From Synergistes jonesii (GTDB lineage: Bacteria > Synergistota > Synergistia > Synergistales > Synergistaceae): a DNA stretch of 64,000 nt. Location: positions 1 to 64,000 of the forward strand of contig NZ_JMKI01000006.1 of NCBI RefSeq assembly GCF_000712295.1, written 5' to 3'. Shown piece by piece: positions 33,636 through 41,536 of this stretch (positions are counted from its first letter, which is position 1; every line of letters starts with the position of its first letter). Made by a program: the position numbers and the translations under genes. Under the pieces are notes generated by a model. That model did not search any database. It was given only the letters and a program-made list of their open reading frames with translations, and was not told the DNA's origin.

Positions 33636-35261
33636 ATGAATTCGAATTTCCACGTCTTATCGCCTGACAATGTTCCGGCATGCCCGATGGCGCCAGGCAT
33701 GCCGGAACGTGAAGCTCTCAAAAAGGAGCTCGAGCGTCAGAGCCAAACCCCCGTCGTTATCCCAGCGATCATCAACGGCAAAGAATTCTTCACAGATGAC
33801 AGGTACACGCTCGCAGCCCCGCACAAGCACTCGCTGAAGCTTGCTGAATGTTGCCGCTGCGACGAAAAGCTCATCAAAATGTCCATCGAGGCCGCAATTG
33901 CGGCGAAGAAGGACTGGGAGGCCCTGCCGAAGGAGCACCGTTTTGCGATATTTGAAAAAGCGGCGGAGCTCATCGAAAAGAAATACCGTTACGTCATCAC
34001 CGCCGCTGTGATGCTCGGACAGAGCAAGACCGCGTGGGAGGCCGAGTGCGACTCGCCTGATGAAGTCTGCGACCTCATGCGCTACGGGATCCACTTTGCG
34101 GACGAGCTTTACAGCATGCAGCCTAAGTGCACGTCGGGCGTGTTCAACAGAGTAATATACCGCCCGCTCGAAGGCTTCGTATGCGCGGTAACGCCGTTCA
34201 ACTTTGCCTCCATCAACTCCAACCTTCCCTCAGCACCGGCCATCATGGGCAACGTAGTTGTATGGAAGCCGGCGACGAATGCCATCCTTGGCGCCTACTA
34301 CATAATGAAAGCGTTCGTCGAAGCCGGGGTCCCGGCCGGAGTCATCAACTTCGTCCCGTGCCGCGGCTCGGACGTCAGCAAATATATCCTCACCGATCCA
34401 CGCCTCGCCGGCTTCCACTTCACGGGCTCGACCGAAGTGTTCAAGAGCGCCTGGAAGCTTATCGGAGAAAACATAGACAGATATCGCAGCTATCCGCGCC
34501 TGGTCGGGGAGACCGGTGGAAAGGACTACATCTTCGCGACGGAGTCTGCAAACGTAAACGCGCTGGTCACGGCCATGATCAGAGGTGCTTACGACTATTC
34601 GGGGCAGAAATGCTCCGCCACGTCGCGCTGCTACATCCCCGCCAAAATCTGGCCGCAGGTCAAGAAAAAGCTGCTGGAAGACATTGCGACAATCAAAGTA
34701 GGAGATATAGCGGACTTCACCAATTTCACAGGGGCCGTCATCGACAAGGCCGCCTTCGATGAAGTCGCGAAGTATATAGACGAGGCGAAAGACTCGCCGG
34801 ACGCCGAGGTCCTCTGCGGCGGCTACGACGGAAGCGAGGGTTGGTTCGTCTATCCGACGCTCATACGAGCGAAATCTCCGAACTACGTCACCATGCTTAA
34901 GGAGCTCTTCGGGCCCGTTATGACAGTCTACGTCTACGGAGAGGACGAATACGATGCAATGGTCGACCACTGTGCCAACTCCTCTCTCTACGCACTTACG
35001 GGTGCGCTCTTCTGCAACGACCGCAAGCAGATTACGGACCTTGAGGAACGCCTGCGCCACTCGGCGGGCAACTTCTGCATCAACGACAGACCGTCCGGAG
35101 CTCTCTGCGGGCAGCAGCCATTCGGCGGGGCCCGCGGCTCGGGAACGAACGACAAAGCAGGAAGCATCTTCAATATGATTCGCTGGGTCAGCACCCAGAC
35201 AGTGAAAGATACTTTCTGCCCGGACGAGGATTACCGTTATCCGTATATGGAAGAAGAGTAG
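33636..35261 (+). CDS. pruA: L-glutamate gamma-semialdehyde (pyrroline-5-carboxylate) dehydrogenase, ALDH4A1 type
   Basis: A 541-residue aldehyde dehydrogenase. Catalytic residues are N189 (TPFNFAS), E292 (VGETGGKD) and C326 (GQKCSATSR). The strings FTGSTEVFKSAWK, CSATSRCYIPAKIWPQ and GQQPFGGARGSGTND follow the ALDH4A1 (P5C dehydrogenase) pattern closely over most of the length. It oxidises glutamate semialdehyde, formed by hydrolysis of pyrroline-5-carboxylate, to glutamate with NAD(P). It is monofunctional, with no PutA-like proline dehydrogenase domain. As the last enzyme before a terminator, it gives the operon its metabolic exit. This is the best-supported functional call in the cluster. 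Confidence 0.88.
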   Translation: MNSNFHVLSPDNVPACPMAPGMPEREALKKELERQSQTPVVIPAIINGKEFFTDDRYTLAAPHKHSLKLAECCRCDEKLIKMSIEAAIAAKKDWEALPKEHRFAIFEKAAELIEKKYRYVITAAVMLGQSKTAWEAECDSPDEVCDLMRYGIHFADELYSMQPKCTSGVFNRVIYRPLEGFVCAVTPFNFASINSNLPSAPAIMGNVVVWKPATNAILGAYYIMKAFVEAGVPAGVINFVPCRGSDVSKYILTDPRLAGFHFTGSTEVFKSAWKLIGENIDRYRSYPRLVGETGGKDYIFATESANVNALVTAMIRGAYDYSGQKCSATSRCYIPAKIWPQVKKKLLEDIATIKVGDIADFTNFTGAVIDKAAFDEVAKYIDEAKDSPDAEVLCGGYDGSEGWFVYPTLIRAKSPNYVTMLKELFGPVMTVYVYGEDEYDAMVDHCANSSLYALTGALFCNDRKQITDLEERLRHSAGNFCINDRPSGALCGQQPFGGARGSGTNDKAGSIFNMIRWVSTQTVKDTFCPDEDYRYPYMEEE

Positions 35262-35314
35262 GCCGCAGTTTGCCCAAAAGATTTATGGCTGTTCAGCGTG
35301 ATTTGTTTTTCCCT

Positions 35315-35350
35315 AAAACGAACTTCCGTCATATGGCGGAAGTTCGTTTT
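35315..35350. terminator. Terminator after the pyrroline-5-carboxylate dehydrogenase gene
   Basis: A perfect 14-bp stem (35315-35328 with 35337-35350) around an 8-base loop, with A-runs and T-runs at the ends so that it can act on both strands. Confidence 0.85.
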
Positions 35351-35423
35351 ATGAGAACAGAGTTTTCCGAACTGCGGCGATGGTCGGGAAGTCAATAACG
35401 GAGCGCGCCCCTTCGCAGAAAAC
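35349..35423 (-). pseudogene. Short possible C-terminal gene remnant, unidentified
   Basis: On the minus strand a frame ending in TAA at 35349-35351 encodes TDDVFCEGARSVIDFPTIAA, then VRKTLFS. It looks like the C-terminus of a globular protein. A TGA stops the frame immediately upstream (about 35432). Beyond it, codons for HPAPETDTSP and, in another frame, LLRPAENIEKEISS continue for about 90 bases before coding character fades. I do not recognise the family. It may be the tail of a gene lost by recombination; chance is possible. Confidence 0.3.
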
Positions 35424-35432
35424 ATCGTCCGT

Positions 35433-35946
35433 TCAAGGAGATGTATCAGTCTCAGGAGCTGGATGAAATCTCTTTTTCAATGTTCTCCGCAGGCCTCAGG
35501 AGACTAAGGCGAACGTGCGGGCAAAATTATAAATATGTCGCTTAAAAACGCAGGGGATGCGCGTGTGAATCAGATTCTCCCAAGCGACGCCTATGCCCCT
35601 TTATTAAAATGAGGCATTACGCAATTTTTCAAGTAGAAAAGATATCTGCTCATTTGTGAAAAATGTCGTCGCTAACTTGATATATCAGCGCCCATGAAAT
35701 ATAGTGGGATCAGTCAGATCAGAACTGACAAGCGCTGAATTTAGCCGAATACATGTTTTTATATCGAAAAAATAGTTTAAAGGCCGATCGTATGTGCAAA
35801 ACATACTATAGCTGTGCTTTGTTTATTTATCGATAAGTACGGCGGGCAGTCGTGGACGCCTATACGTTTAAGGAGAGGGGGTTTGCAGTAAGCTTTCGAA
35901 CGGCGGCGGGGCTTTACTTTTATGATGAAAGAAGGGGAATTGCCTA
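35433..35946. other. Intergenic region before the BCCT gene
   Basis: About 510 AT-rich bases with no gene. A loosely paired structure can be drawn between AGGGGATGCGC (about 35551) and GCCTATGCCCCT (about 35590-35601). The promoter of the BCCT gene must be here; boxes are not clear. A long purine-rich site (AAGGAGAGGGGG, about 35869-35880) lies too far upstream to be the start site of the BCCT gene. Confidence 0.4.
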
Positions 35947-37569
35947 ATGAAAGAACAGAAATCCAAACTCAAGCTACAAGTTATGTCGGTAACTACAATT
36001 TTATTCATTGTAATGCTCGGGCTGGTCTTGTATGACAAGGAACGTTTCTATTACGTCCTGAACAACCTCGTAATGAACTTCCTGATGACGAACGTGGGCT
36101 GGGCCGTCAGCTTAGTCATGCTATTCTGCGTGTTCATATGTGTGTTTATCATAGTCACGCCTCTTGGAAATATCAAGCTCGGCGGGCCGAACGCACAGCC
36201 TAAATTCAGCTATATGCAGTGGTTCGGTATTTCGCTCTGTACAGGCATCGGAGCCGGAGTCGTCTTCTGGGGAGCGGCGGAGCCTCTTCTCTTCGCTATG
36301 GAGCCAGCGCCGAGCACCGGCTTTGCCGCAGGAAGCAACGAAGCCGTTCTCTGGAGCATGTTGCACTGCTTCCTGCAGTGGGGCTTCACTCCTTACGCCA
36401 GCTGCGTCGTTATGGGGGTTATATTGAGCTACGCCATACTTAACATGAACGCCCCGTTCAAAGCCAGCTCCTGCCTAGTCCCGATGTTTGGCAGGGAAGT
36501 GGTAAACAGCCGCTGGTGCGACGCGTTCGACGCCATCTCCGCCTTTGCGCTCACTGGAGCGGTTGCCGGAGGTCTCGGTTACGGGGCCATGCAGCTCTCC
36601 GCCGGAGTCAAGGCTTTTGCCGGCATTCAGCCGAATATGACGATCTACGCATGCGTCATAATCTTCATGTTTCTGTGCTACAACGCTTCGGCTTTAAGCG
36701 GTCTGCGCCGCGGCATCACCTGGCTGTCGAACAACAATACGCAGCTGTTCTTCCTTATGCTGCTCTTCGTGCTTATCTTTGGCCCTACGGGCTACATCTT
36801 CAACCTCTTCACTGAAAGTCTCGGCGAGTATATGAACTCGTTCTTCTCGGCCAGCCTTTTCACCGCCCCGTACCCCGACAGTGGTCTGTGGCCGCAGAAC
36901 TGGGACATGTATTGGTGGGTCGACTGGATGGCCTACGCCCCTCTGCTCGGCCTATTCATGGTGCGCGTTGCCTACGGCCGTACGCTGCGCGAGTTCGTCC
37001 TCATCGAATGGTTGTTCCCCGCCCTGTTCGGTATAGTGTGGTTCTCGGTCTTCGGCGGGACGATCCTGCATGCTCAGCTATTCGACCATGTGGATTTCTA
37101 CAGCCTTTACAAATCTGACGGCGCGGAAGCGCTGACGCTGTCGATGTTCAATGTTCTACCTCTGACGAAAATGGGGAAGATCATAATGCTCGCCGTCATC
37201 ACTATATCGCTAGTCACGCAGTGCGACTCCATGACGGTCACTCTTGCTTCCATGAGCTGGGAGGGCAGCGATGCAAAATCCGAAGCTCCTGTTTTCCTCA
37301 AGCTCTTCTGGGGTATCCTCTTCGCGGTCATAGCGCTGATCTTCACGGTGCTCGGAGGCATTAACGGAGTCAAGACGATCAAGTCGTTCTGCGGAATACC
37401 TCTCACGTTCCTTTGCCTGTTCACGATGATCGGTTTCCTACGCTATATGACGAAGCGCCCGCGCGAGGTCAATAGAGACTTCGTCTACGAAGCGGAGGTT
37501 GCTACAGCTCCGGACAACGGCGAGCCCGTGGCTCCCAAGAGCCGGTTCCTCGGCAGGTTTGGCTGGTAG
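35947..37569 (+). CDS. BCCT-family betaine/carnitine/choline-type transporter
   Basis: A 540-residue membrane protein with about 12 hydrophobic segments. MQWFGISLCTGIGAGVVFWG, followed by AAEPL, is the glycine-rich helix 3 region, and YWWVDWMAYAPLLGLFMVR followed by VAYGRTLREF is the aromatic helix 8 box of BCCT proteins, where quaternary ammonium groups are held by Trp residues. The second region keeps the Trp pattern (WW..W). BCCTs import betaines, carnitine or choline, or exchange substrate for product. The gene has its own transcription unit between two terminators. Its presence suggests a methylated ammonium compound may be the true substrate of the cluster. Confidence 0.88.
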   Translation: MKEQKSKLKLQVMSVTTILFIVMLGLVLYDKERFYYVLNNLVMNFLMTNVGWAVSLVMLFCVFICVFIIVTPLGNIKLGGPNAQPKFSYMQWFGISLCTGIGAGVVFWGAAEPLLFAMEPAPSTGFAAGSNEAVLWSMLHCFLQWGFTPYASCVVMGVILSYAILNMNAPFKASSCLVPMFGREVVNSRWCDAFDAISAFALTGAVAGGLGYGAMQLSAGVKAFAGIQPNMTIYACVIIFMFLCYNASALSGLRRGITWLSNNNTQLFFLMLLFVLIFGPTGYIFNLFTESLGEYMNSFFSASLFTAPYPDSGLWPQNWDMYWWVDWMAYAPLLGLFMVRVAYGRTLREFVLIEWLFPALFGIVWFSVFGGTILHAQLFDHVDFYSLYKSDGAEALTLSMFNVLPLTKMGKIIMLAVITISLVTQCDSMTVTLASMSWEGSDAKSEAPVFLKLFWGILFAVIALIFTVLGGINGVKTIKSFCGIPLTFLCLFTMIGFLRYMTKRPREVNRDFVYEAEVATAPDNGEPVAPKSRFLGRFGW

Positions 37570-37621
37570 AACGCGTTGATTTCAGAAAAGCTCGGTCCAA
37601 CAGGCAGAAGAGCGATATACG

Positions 37622-37652
37622 GGAGGCCGGATATCCGGCCTCCTATTTTTTG
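37622..37652 (+). terminator. Terminator after the BCCT gene
   Basis: A perfect 9-bp GC-rich stem (37622-37630 with 37635-37643, loop ATAT) followed by TATTTTTTG. Confidence 0.9.
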
Positions 37653-38126
37653 TGCGAAGCAATTCGCAGCGAGGGCATAATTTGATTCCTAACTGAAAAC
37701 GATTTTTATCGTAATCAATATACGTAAAGCTCCGTGGAAAGTCTACGTGTCCGTAGAATCCACGATTGGAAAAAATTTTTTCAGTATTGGAAAAAACGGC
37801 CTTAAGCCTTGCAGTTCGGCGGCTTTATATATATATTTTAAGTAAGACGAAAATCGAGCGCGTCAGAAAACAGTATTTCATGCATCAAATAGTTCTGAAT
37901 TTAAATATGGCTTATTAATTTAATAGGCTAAGCTTTGCTTTGTTCGAAATCCACCATAGGATATGCCGAGGGGAGGTAGTGAAAAGCAAAACGGACGACG
38001 GCAGCAGGGCTTCAGGTGCCGCACGGCAGTGCAGAGTCGGGATCGGCAAAGAGTATCCGATTAAAGCGCCTTCGGTTTTAGTTCTTATTTTTTTAGCAAT
38101 AAAAAAAATAGAAAGAGGTGTAATTC
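37653..38126. other. Regulatory region before the TRAP operon
   Basis: About 470 bases without a convincing gene. It contains the dyad at 37733-37764 and two copies of ATTGGAAAAAA (about 37765 and 37786). A/T-rich stretches near 37820-37920 may hold the promoter. No RNA gene is recognised. Confidence 0.45.
37733..37764. promoter_or_regulatory. Two-part inverted repeat, candidate operator
   Basis: CGTGGA (37733-37738) pairs with TCCACG (37759-37764), and CTACG (37743-37747) pairs with CGTAG (37752-37756). The symmetry suits a dimeric regulator or an RNA hairpin with an internal loop. It lies about 360 bases before dctP. Confidence 0.45.
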
Positions 38127-39140
38127 ATGAAAAAGTGTAACGTATTCTTTATGGTAATCGCAATCTGTCTCGCAGCTGTCTTCGCCCTCAACGGCGCGGC
38201 TGAAGCTACGACCTACAGGCTCGCCTCCCACTATCAGGCCGGCTATTTCGTCAACAACGGCTTCCGCCGCATGGCCGAGCGCATCAAAAAGGACACTAAC
38301 GGAAAGGTCGACATCCAACTTTACGAATCCGGCCAGCTTGGAGGTTACGAGCAGGTCTTTCAGGAAGTAATGCGCGGGACCATCGACATGCAGGCAAACT
38401 TCGCCACCTCGCGTTTCAACAAAAAGTTTGAAATCGGTTTCACCCCTGGACTCGCCAGCGGCTACGACCAGATCGAAAAGCTCCTCAACAGGAATTCCCC
38501 GTTCTGTAAGTTCATGGAGTCCGCTTATAAGGAATGCGACGGAGTCGTTTACATAGGTTCATTCCTGGACACCATCGCCGGCTGCTCTATAGCCAAGGGC
38601 ACGAACATCAAAAATCCGTTCGATACGAGCAACAAGAACTGCCAGCTCCGCGTTGTCTCAATCAACTCGGCCAGGAAGTATTATTCAGCGCTGGGGTATC
38701 AGCTCGTCACTATCCCCTACGCCGAAGTCTTCACCTCCATGCAGACGGGCATCCTCGGCGGCGACAGCGGCTCGGGCCCCGAGGGAGTCTACCTTACGTT
38801 CAAGGACGTAGTCGGTTCCTATATTGAATATCAGAACCTGTTCTTCACGCTTGACTTCGTAATCAGCAAGAATGTCTGGGACACGTTCGACGATAAGACA
38901 AAGAAAATCATCTACAATGCATTCGACGCTGAAGCAATCAATGTCGCGAAGGACTCAAGAACCAGCTATAAGGAGTACATCGACCTTATGAAGAAGGCCA
39001 ACATAAAGATCGTCACCCCGAACAAAGAGCAGCTTGCGTTCATGGATGGCGTGGCGCGCAAAGAAGCCTGGCCGGTCTGCGAGAAATACACTGGAAAGAA
39101 AATATTCGAAGACATATCCGAGTACCTCAGCAAAAAGTAG
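38127..39140 (+). CDS. dctP: TRAP transporter substrate-binding protein (DctP family)
   Basis: A 337-residue periplasmic receptor. Residues 1-27 form a signal peptide ending AAEA. The mature part starts TTYRLASHYQAGYFVNNGFR and contains QLRVVSINSARKYYSALGYQ, the conserved region with the carboxylate-binding Arg of DctP proteins. Ligands of the family are usually carboxylates. It is the first gene of a dctPQM set and lies inside the repeat-bracketed region with the hydroxyproline-like genes, so it may bring in a related acid. A hairpin follows that may raise its expression over the permease genes. Confidence 0.9.
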   Translation: MKKCNVFFMVIAICLAAVFALNGAAEATTYRLASHYQAGYFVNNGFRRMAERIKKDTNGKVDIQLYESGQLGGYEQVFQEVMRGTIDMQANFATSRFNKKFEIGFTPGLASGYDQIEKLLNRNSPFCKFMESAYKECDGVVYIGSFLDTIAGCSIAKGTNIKNPFDTSNKNCQLRVVSINSARKYYSALGYQLVTIPYAEVFTSMQTGILGGDSGSGPEGVYLTFKDVVGSYIEYQNLFFTLDFVISKNVWDTFDDKTKKIIYNAFDAEAINVAKDSRTSYKEYIDLMKKANIKIVTPNKEQLAFMDGVARKEAWPVCEKYTGKKIFEDISEYLSKK

Positions 39141-39156
39141 CAAGTTCACAGTTGTC

Positions 39157-39186
39157 GGTCAGGCGGAGCGTAGGCTCCGCCTGACC
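39157..39186 (+). terminator. Hairpin between dctP and dctQ
   Basis: A perfect 13-bp stem (39157-39169 with 39174-39186, loop GTAG) with no T-run. It is positioned to stabilise the dctP transcript or reduce read-through to the permease genes. Confidence 0.6.
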
Positions 39187-39220
39187 GTGGCTCTAAAGCT
39201 TATTGAGAGGATGAGAGCAT

Positions 39221-39754
39221 GTGAAAAACGTTATTGATAAACTGACGGAGAGCCATTTCTGGAATATTTTGCAGCGAATAGAAAAGTTTTTTTTGATAAT
39301 ATCCTCATTGACAGTCGTTATCACTCTTTGTCTGGTAGTCTTTGGACGTCACGTTTTGCATTACGGCTTTTTAGGCTACACTGAGATACTGGTTTTGGCT
39401 GCCTTCTGGATGTATTTCATCGGAGCGTCCTATGGATCCTACGAAGAATCTCATATCACTGCGGACATACTGAGCCAGTTTGTCGGCGAAAAAGCGCAAC
39501 TGAAGCTGGCGATTTTCTCTAAATGCGTTCAGGCCGTCGTTGGCCTCCCGCTTATCTATCTTTCGTTCGAAATGCTCCAGTACGACATAAAAACGCAGCA
39601 GGCCACAGTGGACCTTGAAATACCTATGCTCTGGTCTCAGGCCCCGATATTTATCGGTTTTACGCTGATGACGTTTTACGCGTTGGTCTATATCGTACGA
39701 GACGTCTACAAGCTTAAGCATTTTGCAGAGATGAAAGAAGCGGAAACAGAGTAA
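39221..39754 (+). CDS. dctQ: TRAP transporter small permease (DctQ family)
   Basis: A 177-residue membrane protein with four hydrophobic segments, as usual for DctQ. The segment FGRHVLHYGFLGYTEILVLAA followed by FWMYFIGASYGSYEESHI carries the conserved E of the second helix and the ...HI/V.D pattern after helix 3. It pairs with the large subunit DctM. The start is GTG 39221, a few bases after GAGAGGATGAGAG. Confidence 0.88.
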   Translation: MKNVIDKLTESHFWNILQRIEKFFLIISSLTVVITLCLVVFGRHVLHYGFLGYTEILVLAAFWMYFIGASYGSYEESHITADILSQFVGEKAQLKLAIFSKCVQAVVGLPLIYLSFEMLQYDIKTQQATVDLEIPMLWSQAPIFIGFTLMTFYALVYIVRDVYKLKHFAEMKEAETE

Positions 39755-39783
39755 CAGAGAATATTTAGGAAGGAGGTCTCGGA

Positions 39784-41088
39784 ATGCTCTTAATTGGAAT
39801 GGCAATGGCCATAGTAGTATTCATGATAATAGCGAGCGTGCCGATAATATTCTCGTTCATGACAGCCACCCTTTTCCTTGTATTTAAGCTTAATTATGAC
39901 CCGAGCTTCCTAATGACGTACGGCTACGATGTAACGAGCGCCATAGTGCTGCTCTGTGTGCCGCTTTATGTCTGCGTAGGGAGTATTATGGAGAAAAGCG
40001 AGATAGGGCGTTCCCTCATAGATTTCGTAAACGTCTTCGTCGGAAGAATCAAGGGGGGACTCGGAATAGTCGGAGTCGTTTCCTCCGCGGTTTTCGGTTC
40101 AATCTCTGGGAGCTCCACCGCCACGCTTACCTGCATCGGCGGTATAATCCTGCCCAGAATGTATGAAAAAGGTTATCCGCGTGGACACGCGGCCGCTCTT
40201 CTCACAAACGCCTGTCCTCTGGGACTTCTTATTCCGCCAAGTTCTTCGATGATTATTTACGCATGGGTGTCCAGACAGTCCATCCTTGCCTGCTTCCTAG
40301 CCACCGTAATCCCGGGAATAATCCTCGCTGCCTGCCTTTCGATAAGCAACGTATTGATGCTTAGAGGCGCGACGGGAATGGATGTTGAGGATAAAATCAC
40401 TACAAAAGAACTGTTCCACCGTATGCGCGTCGAAGGCGTCGAAGCTCTGCCCGCGCTGTGCATGCCGGTCATCATACTCGGCGGTACTTACAGCGGCGTG
40501 TTCACGCCTACTGAATCAGCGGCCATCGCGGTCCTCTATGCAATCCCGGTCGGCTTCTGGATATACAAGAAACTTACGCTCAAAAAGTTATGGGTTACGT
40601 TCATCGAAGCCGGCACAACAACCGGAGTAGTAATGGTAATGGTCTTCTGCATGATGACCTTGAGCCGTATACTCGTCATGATGAACCTGCCGGAGCTCAT
40701 CATAGCCTTCCTGTCCGGCATATCAAACAACCCAAAGGTAATACTGCTCTTCATCAACATAATGCTTCTGGGCCTTGGAATGATTATGGACGATACGAGC
40801 GCGATGCTTCTTACGGTCCCCATACTTATCCCTATAGTAACTAAATTCGGAATCAGCCCCATTCACCTTGCGGCTATCGTAGGAGTCAACCTTGGGCTCG
40901 GCATCATCACGCCTCCGTGCGCGCCGATGCTTTACCTGGGCGCCCGCGTCGGAAAAGTTCCGATGCTGGAGATGCTCGTGCCTACGCTGAAATTTATAAT
41001 ATTCGCTTGGTTTCCGACGCTGATTTTTGTAACGTACTTTCCTGAGCTTTCCCTCTGGCTCCCGAGGATGATCCTGGGCAACATCTGA
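39784..41088 (+). CDS. dctM: TRAP transporter large permease (DctM family)
   Basis: A 434-residue membrane protein with about 12 hydrophobic segments. FGSISGSSTATLTCIGGIILP and LLIPPSSSMIIYAWVSRQSI are the conserved substrate/Na+ loops of DctM, and LGLGIITPPCAPMLYLGARV the matching second-half motif. It forms the ion-coupled import channel with DctQ and takes substrate from DctP. AAGGAGG precedes the ATG. The operon ends here; the sequence right after it is scrambled by the repeat junction. Confidence 0.92.
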   Translation: MLLIGMAMAIVVFMIIASVPIIFSFMTATLFLVFKLNYDPSFLMTYGYDVTSAIVLLCVPLYVCVGSIMEKSEIGRSLIDFVNVFVGRIKGGLGIVGVVSSAVFGSISGSSTATLTCIGGIILPRMYEKGYPRGHAAALLTNACPLGLLIPPSSSMIIYAWVSRQSILACFLATVIPGIILAACLSISNVLMLRGATGMDVEDKITTKELFHRMRVEGVEALPALCMPVIILGGTYSGVFTPTESAAIAVLYAIPVGFWIYKKLTLKKLWVTFIEAGTTTGVVMVMVFCMMTLSRILVMMNLPELIIAFLSGISNNPKVILLFINIMLLGLGMIMDDTSAMLLTVPILIPIVTKFGISPIHLAAIVGVNLGLGIITPPCAPMLYLGARVGKVPMLEMLVPTLKFIIFAWFPTLIFVTYFPELSLWLPRMILGNI

Positions 41089-41160
41089 TTCGCGGGGGGC
41101 TTCGTCCGTGCCGTTGACTAAACAAAAATGTTGGCGGCACGAATTTTTTATAAACCTTGA

Positions 41161-41236
41161 CCGTTCGTCAAGGACATAAAGATACCCCTTCACCCGGAAC
41201 CGTGAAGTATTATAAGGAAATAGGAGCCGTGAAACA
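41161..41236 (+). pseudogene. C-terminal remnant of a TAXI-family receptor gene
   Basis: The bases encode FVKDIKIPLHP, then after a frame change GTVKYYKEIGAVK, which matches the ends of the two intact TAXI receptors at 42.7 kb and 44.1 kb (KDIKIPLHAGAARYYKEIG and HPGAEKYYKEIGAVK). A base is lost near 41195. The fragment is only about 76 bases and runs directly into the right copy of the 215-bp repeat. It marks a recombination joint. Confidence 0.8.
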
Positions 41237-41451
41237 GGCACCGCGGTGTTGCTCGCCGCCTGCGTCAAAAGCGCGGAGCGTGTCGCATACGAAGATCTCG
41301 GTCCCGAAGCCGTGCTGCGCCTGGAGGTGGAGGAGATGCCGCTCATAGTCCTCGCCGACTGCCACGGCGGCGACCTGTACGAAATCGGCCCCGCGGAGGC
41401 GAGAAGTCATCGAACAACGTTGAAAAATTGCTGAAAGCCGTGCGTCCGCCG
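41237..41451 (+). repeat. 215-bp direct repeat, right copy (fumarase beta 3' end)
   Basis: This is the second copy of 26824-27038, with one mismatch. It contains the last ~65 codons of the fumarase beta gene without the rest of the gene, so it is not functional as a coding region. Near identity implies recent duplication or ongoing gene conversion. Confidence 0.97.
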
Positions 41452-41497
41452 AGAAAAAGATGTATCCGCGGGCTTTTTATTTTTGTGAATTTGCACA

Positions 41498-41525
41498 TTG
41501 ACTTAAAACAACGCCAGGCTATAAT
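41498..41525 (+). promoter_or_regulatory. Promoter with overlapping operator-like dyad
   Basis: TTGACT (41498-41503), 16-base spacer, TATAAT (41520-41525). An inverted repeat CAACGCC (41509-41515) / GGCGTTG (41530-41536) surrounds the -10 box, so a repressor could sit there. It reads towards the TAXI receptor gene at 41854. Confidence 0.65.
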
Positions 41526-41536
41526 CAACGGCGTTG

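Noticed and set aside
35440-35610. Possible glycine or other riboswitch before the BCCT gene
   Set aside because: Some paired segments and purine blocks are present, but I could not match the conserved core of any riboswitch class.
35260-35946. Selenoprotein reading of the minus-strand remnant
   Set aside because: The TGA is followed by no recognised SECIS-type loop and the peptide matches no selenoprotein motif I know.
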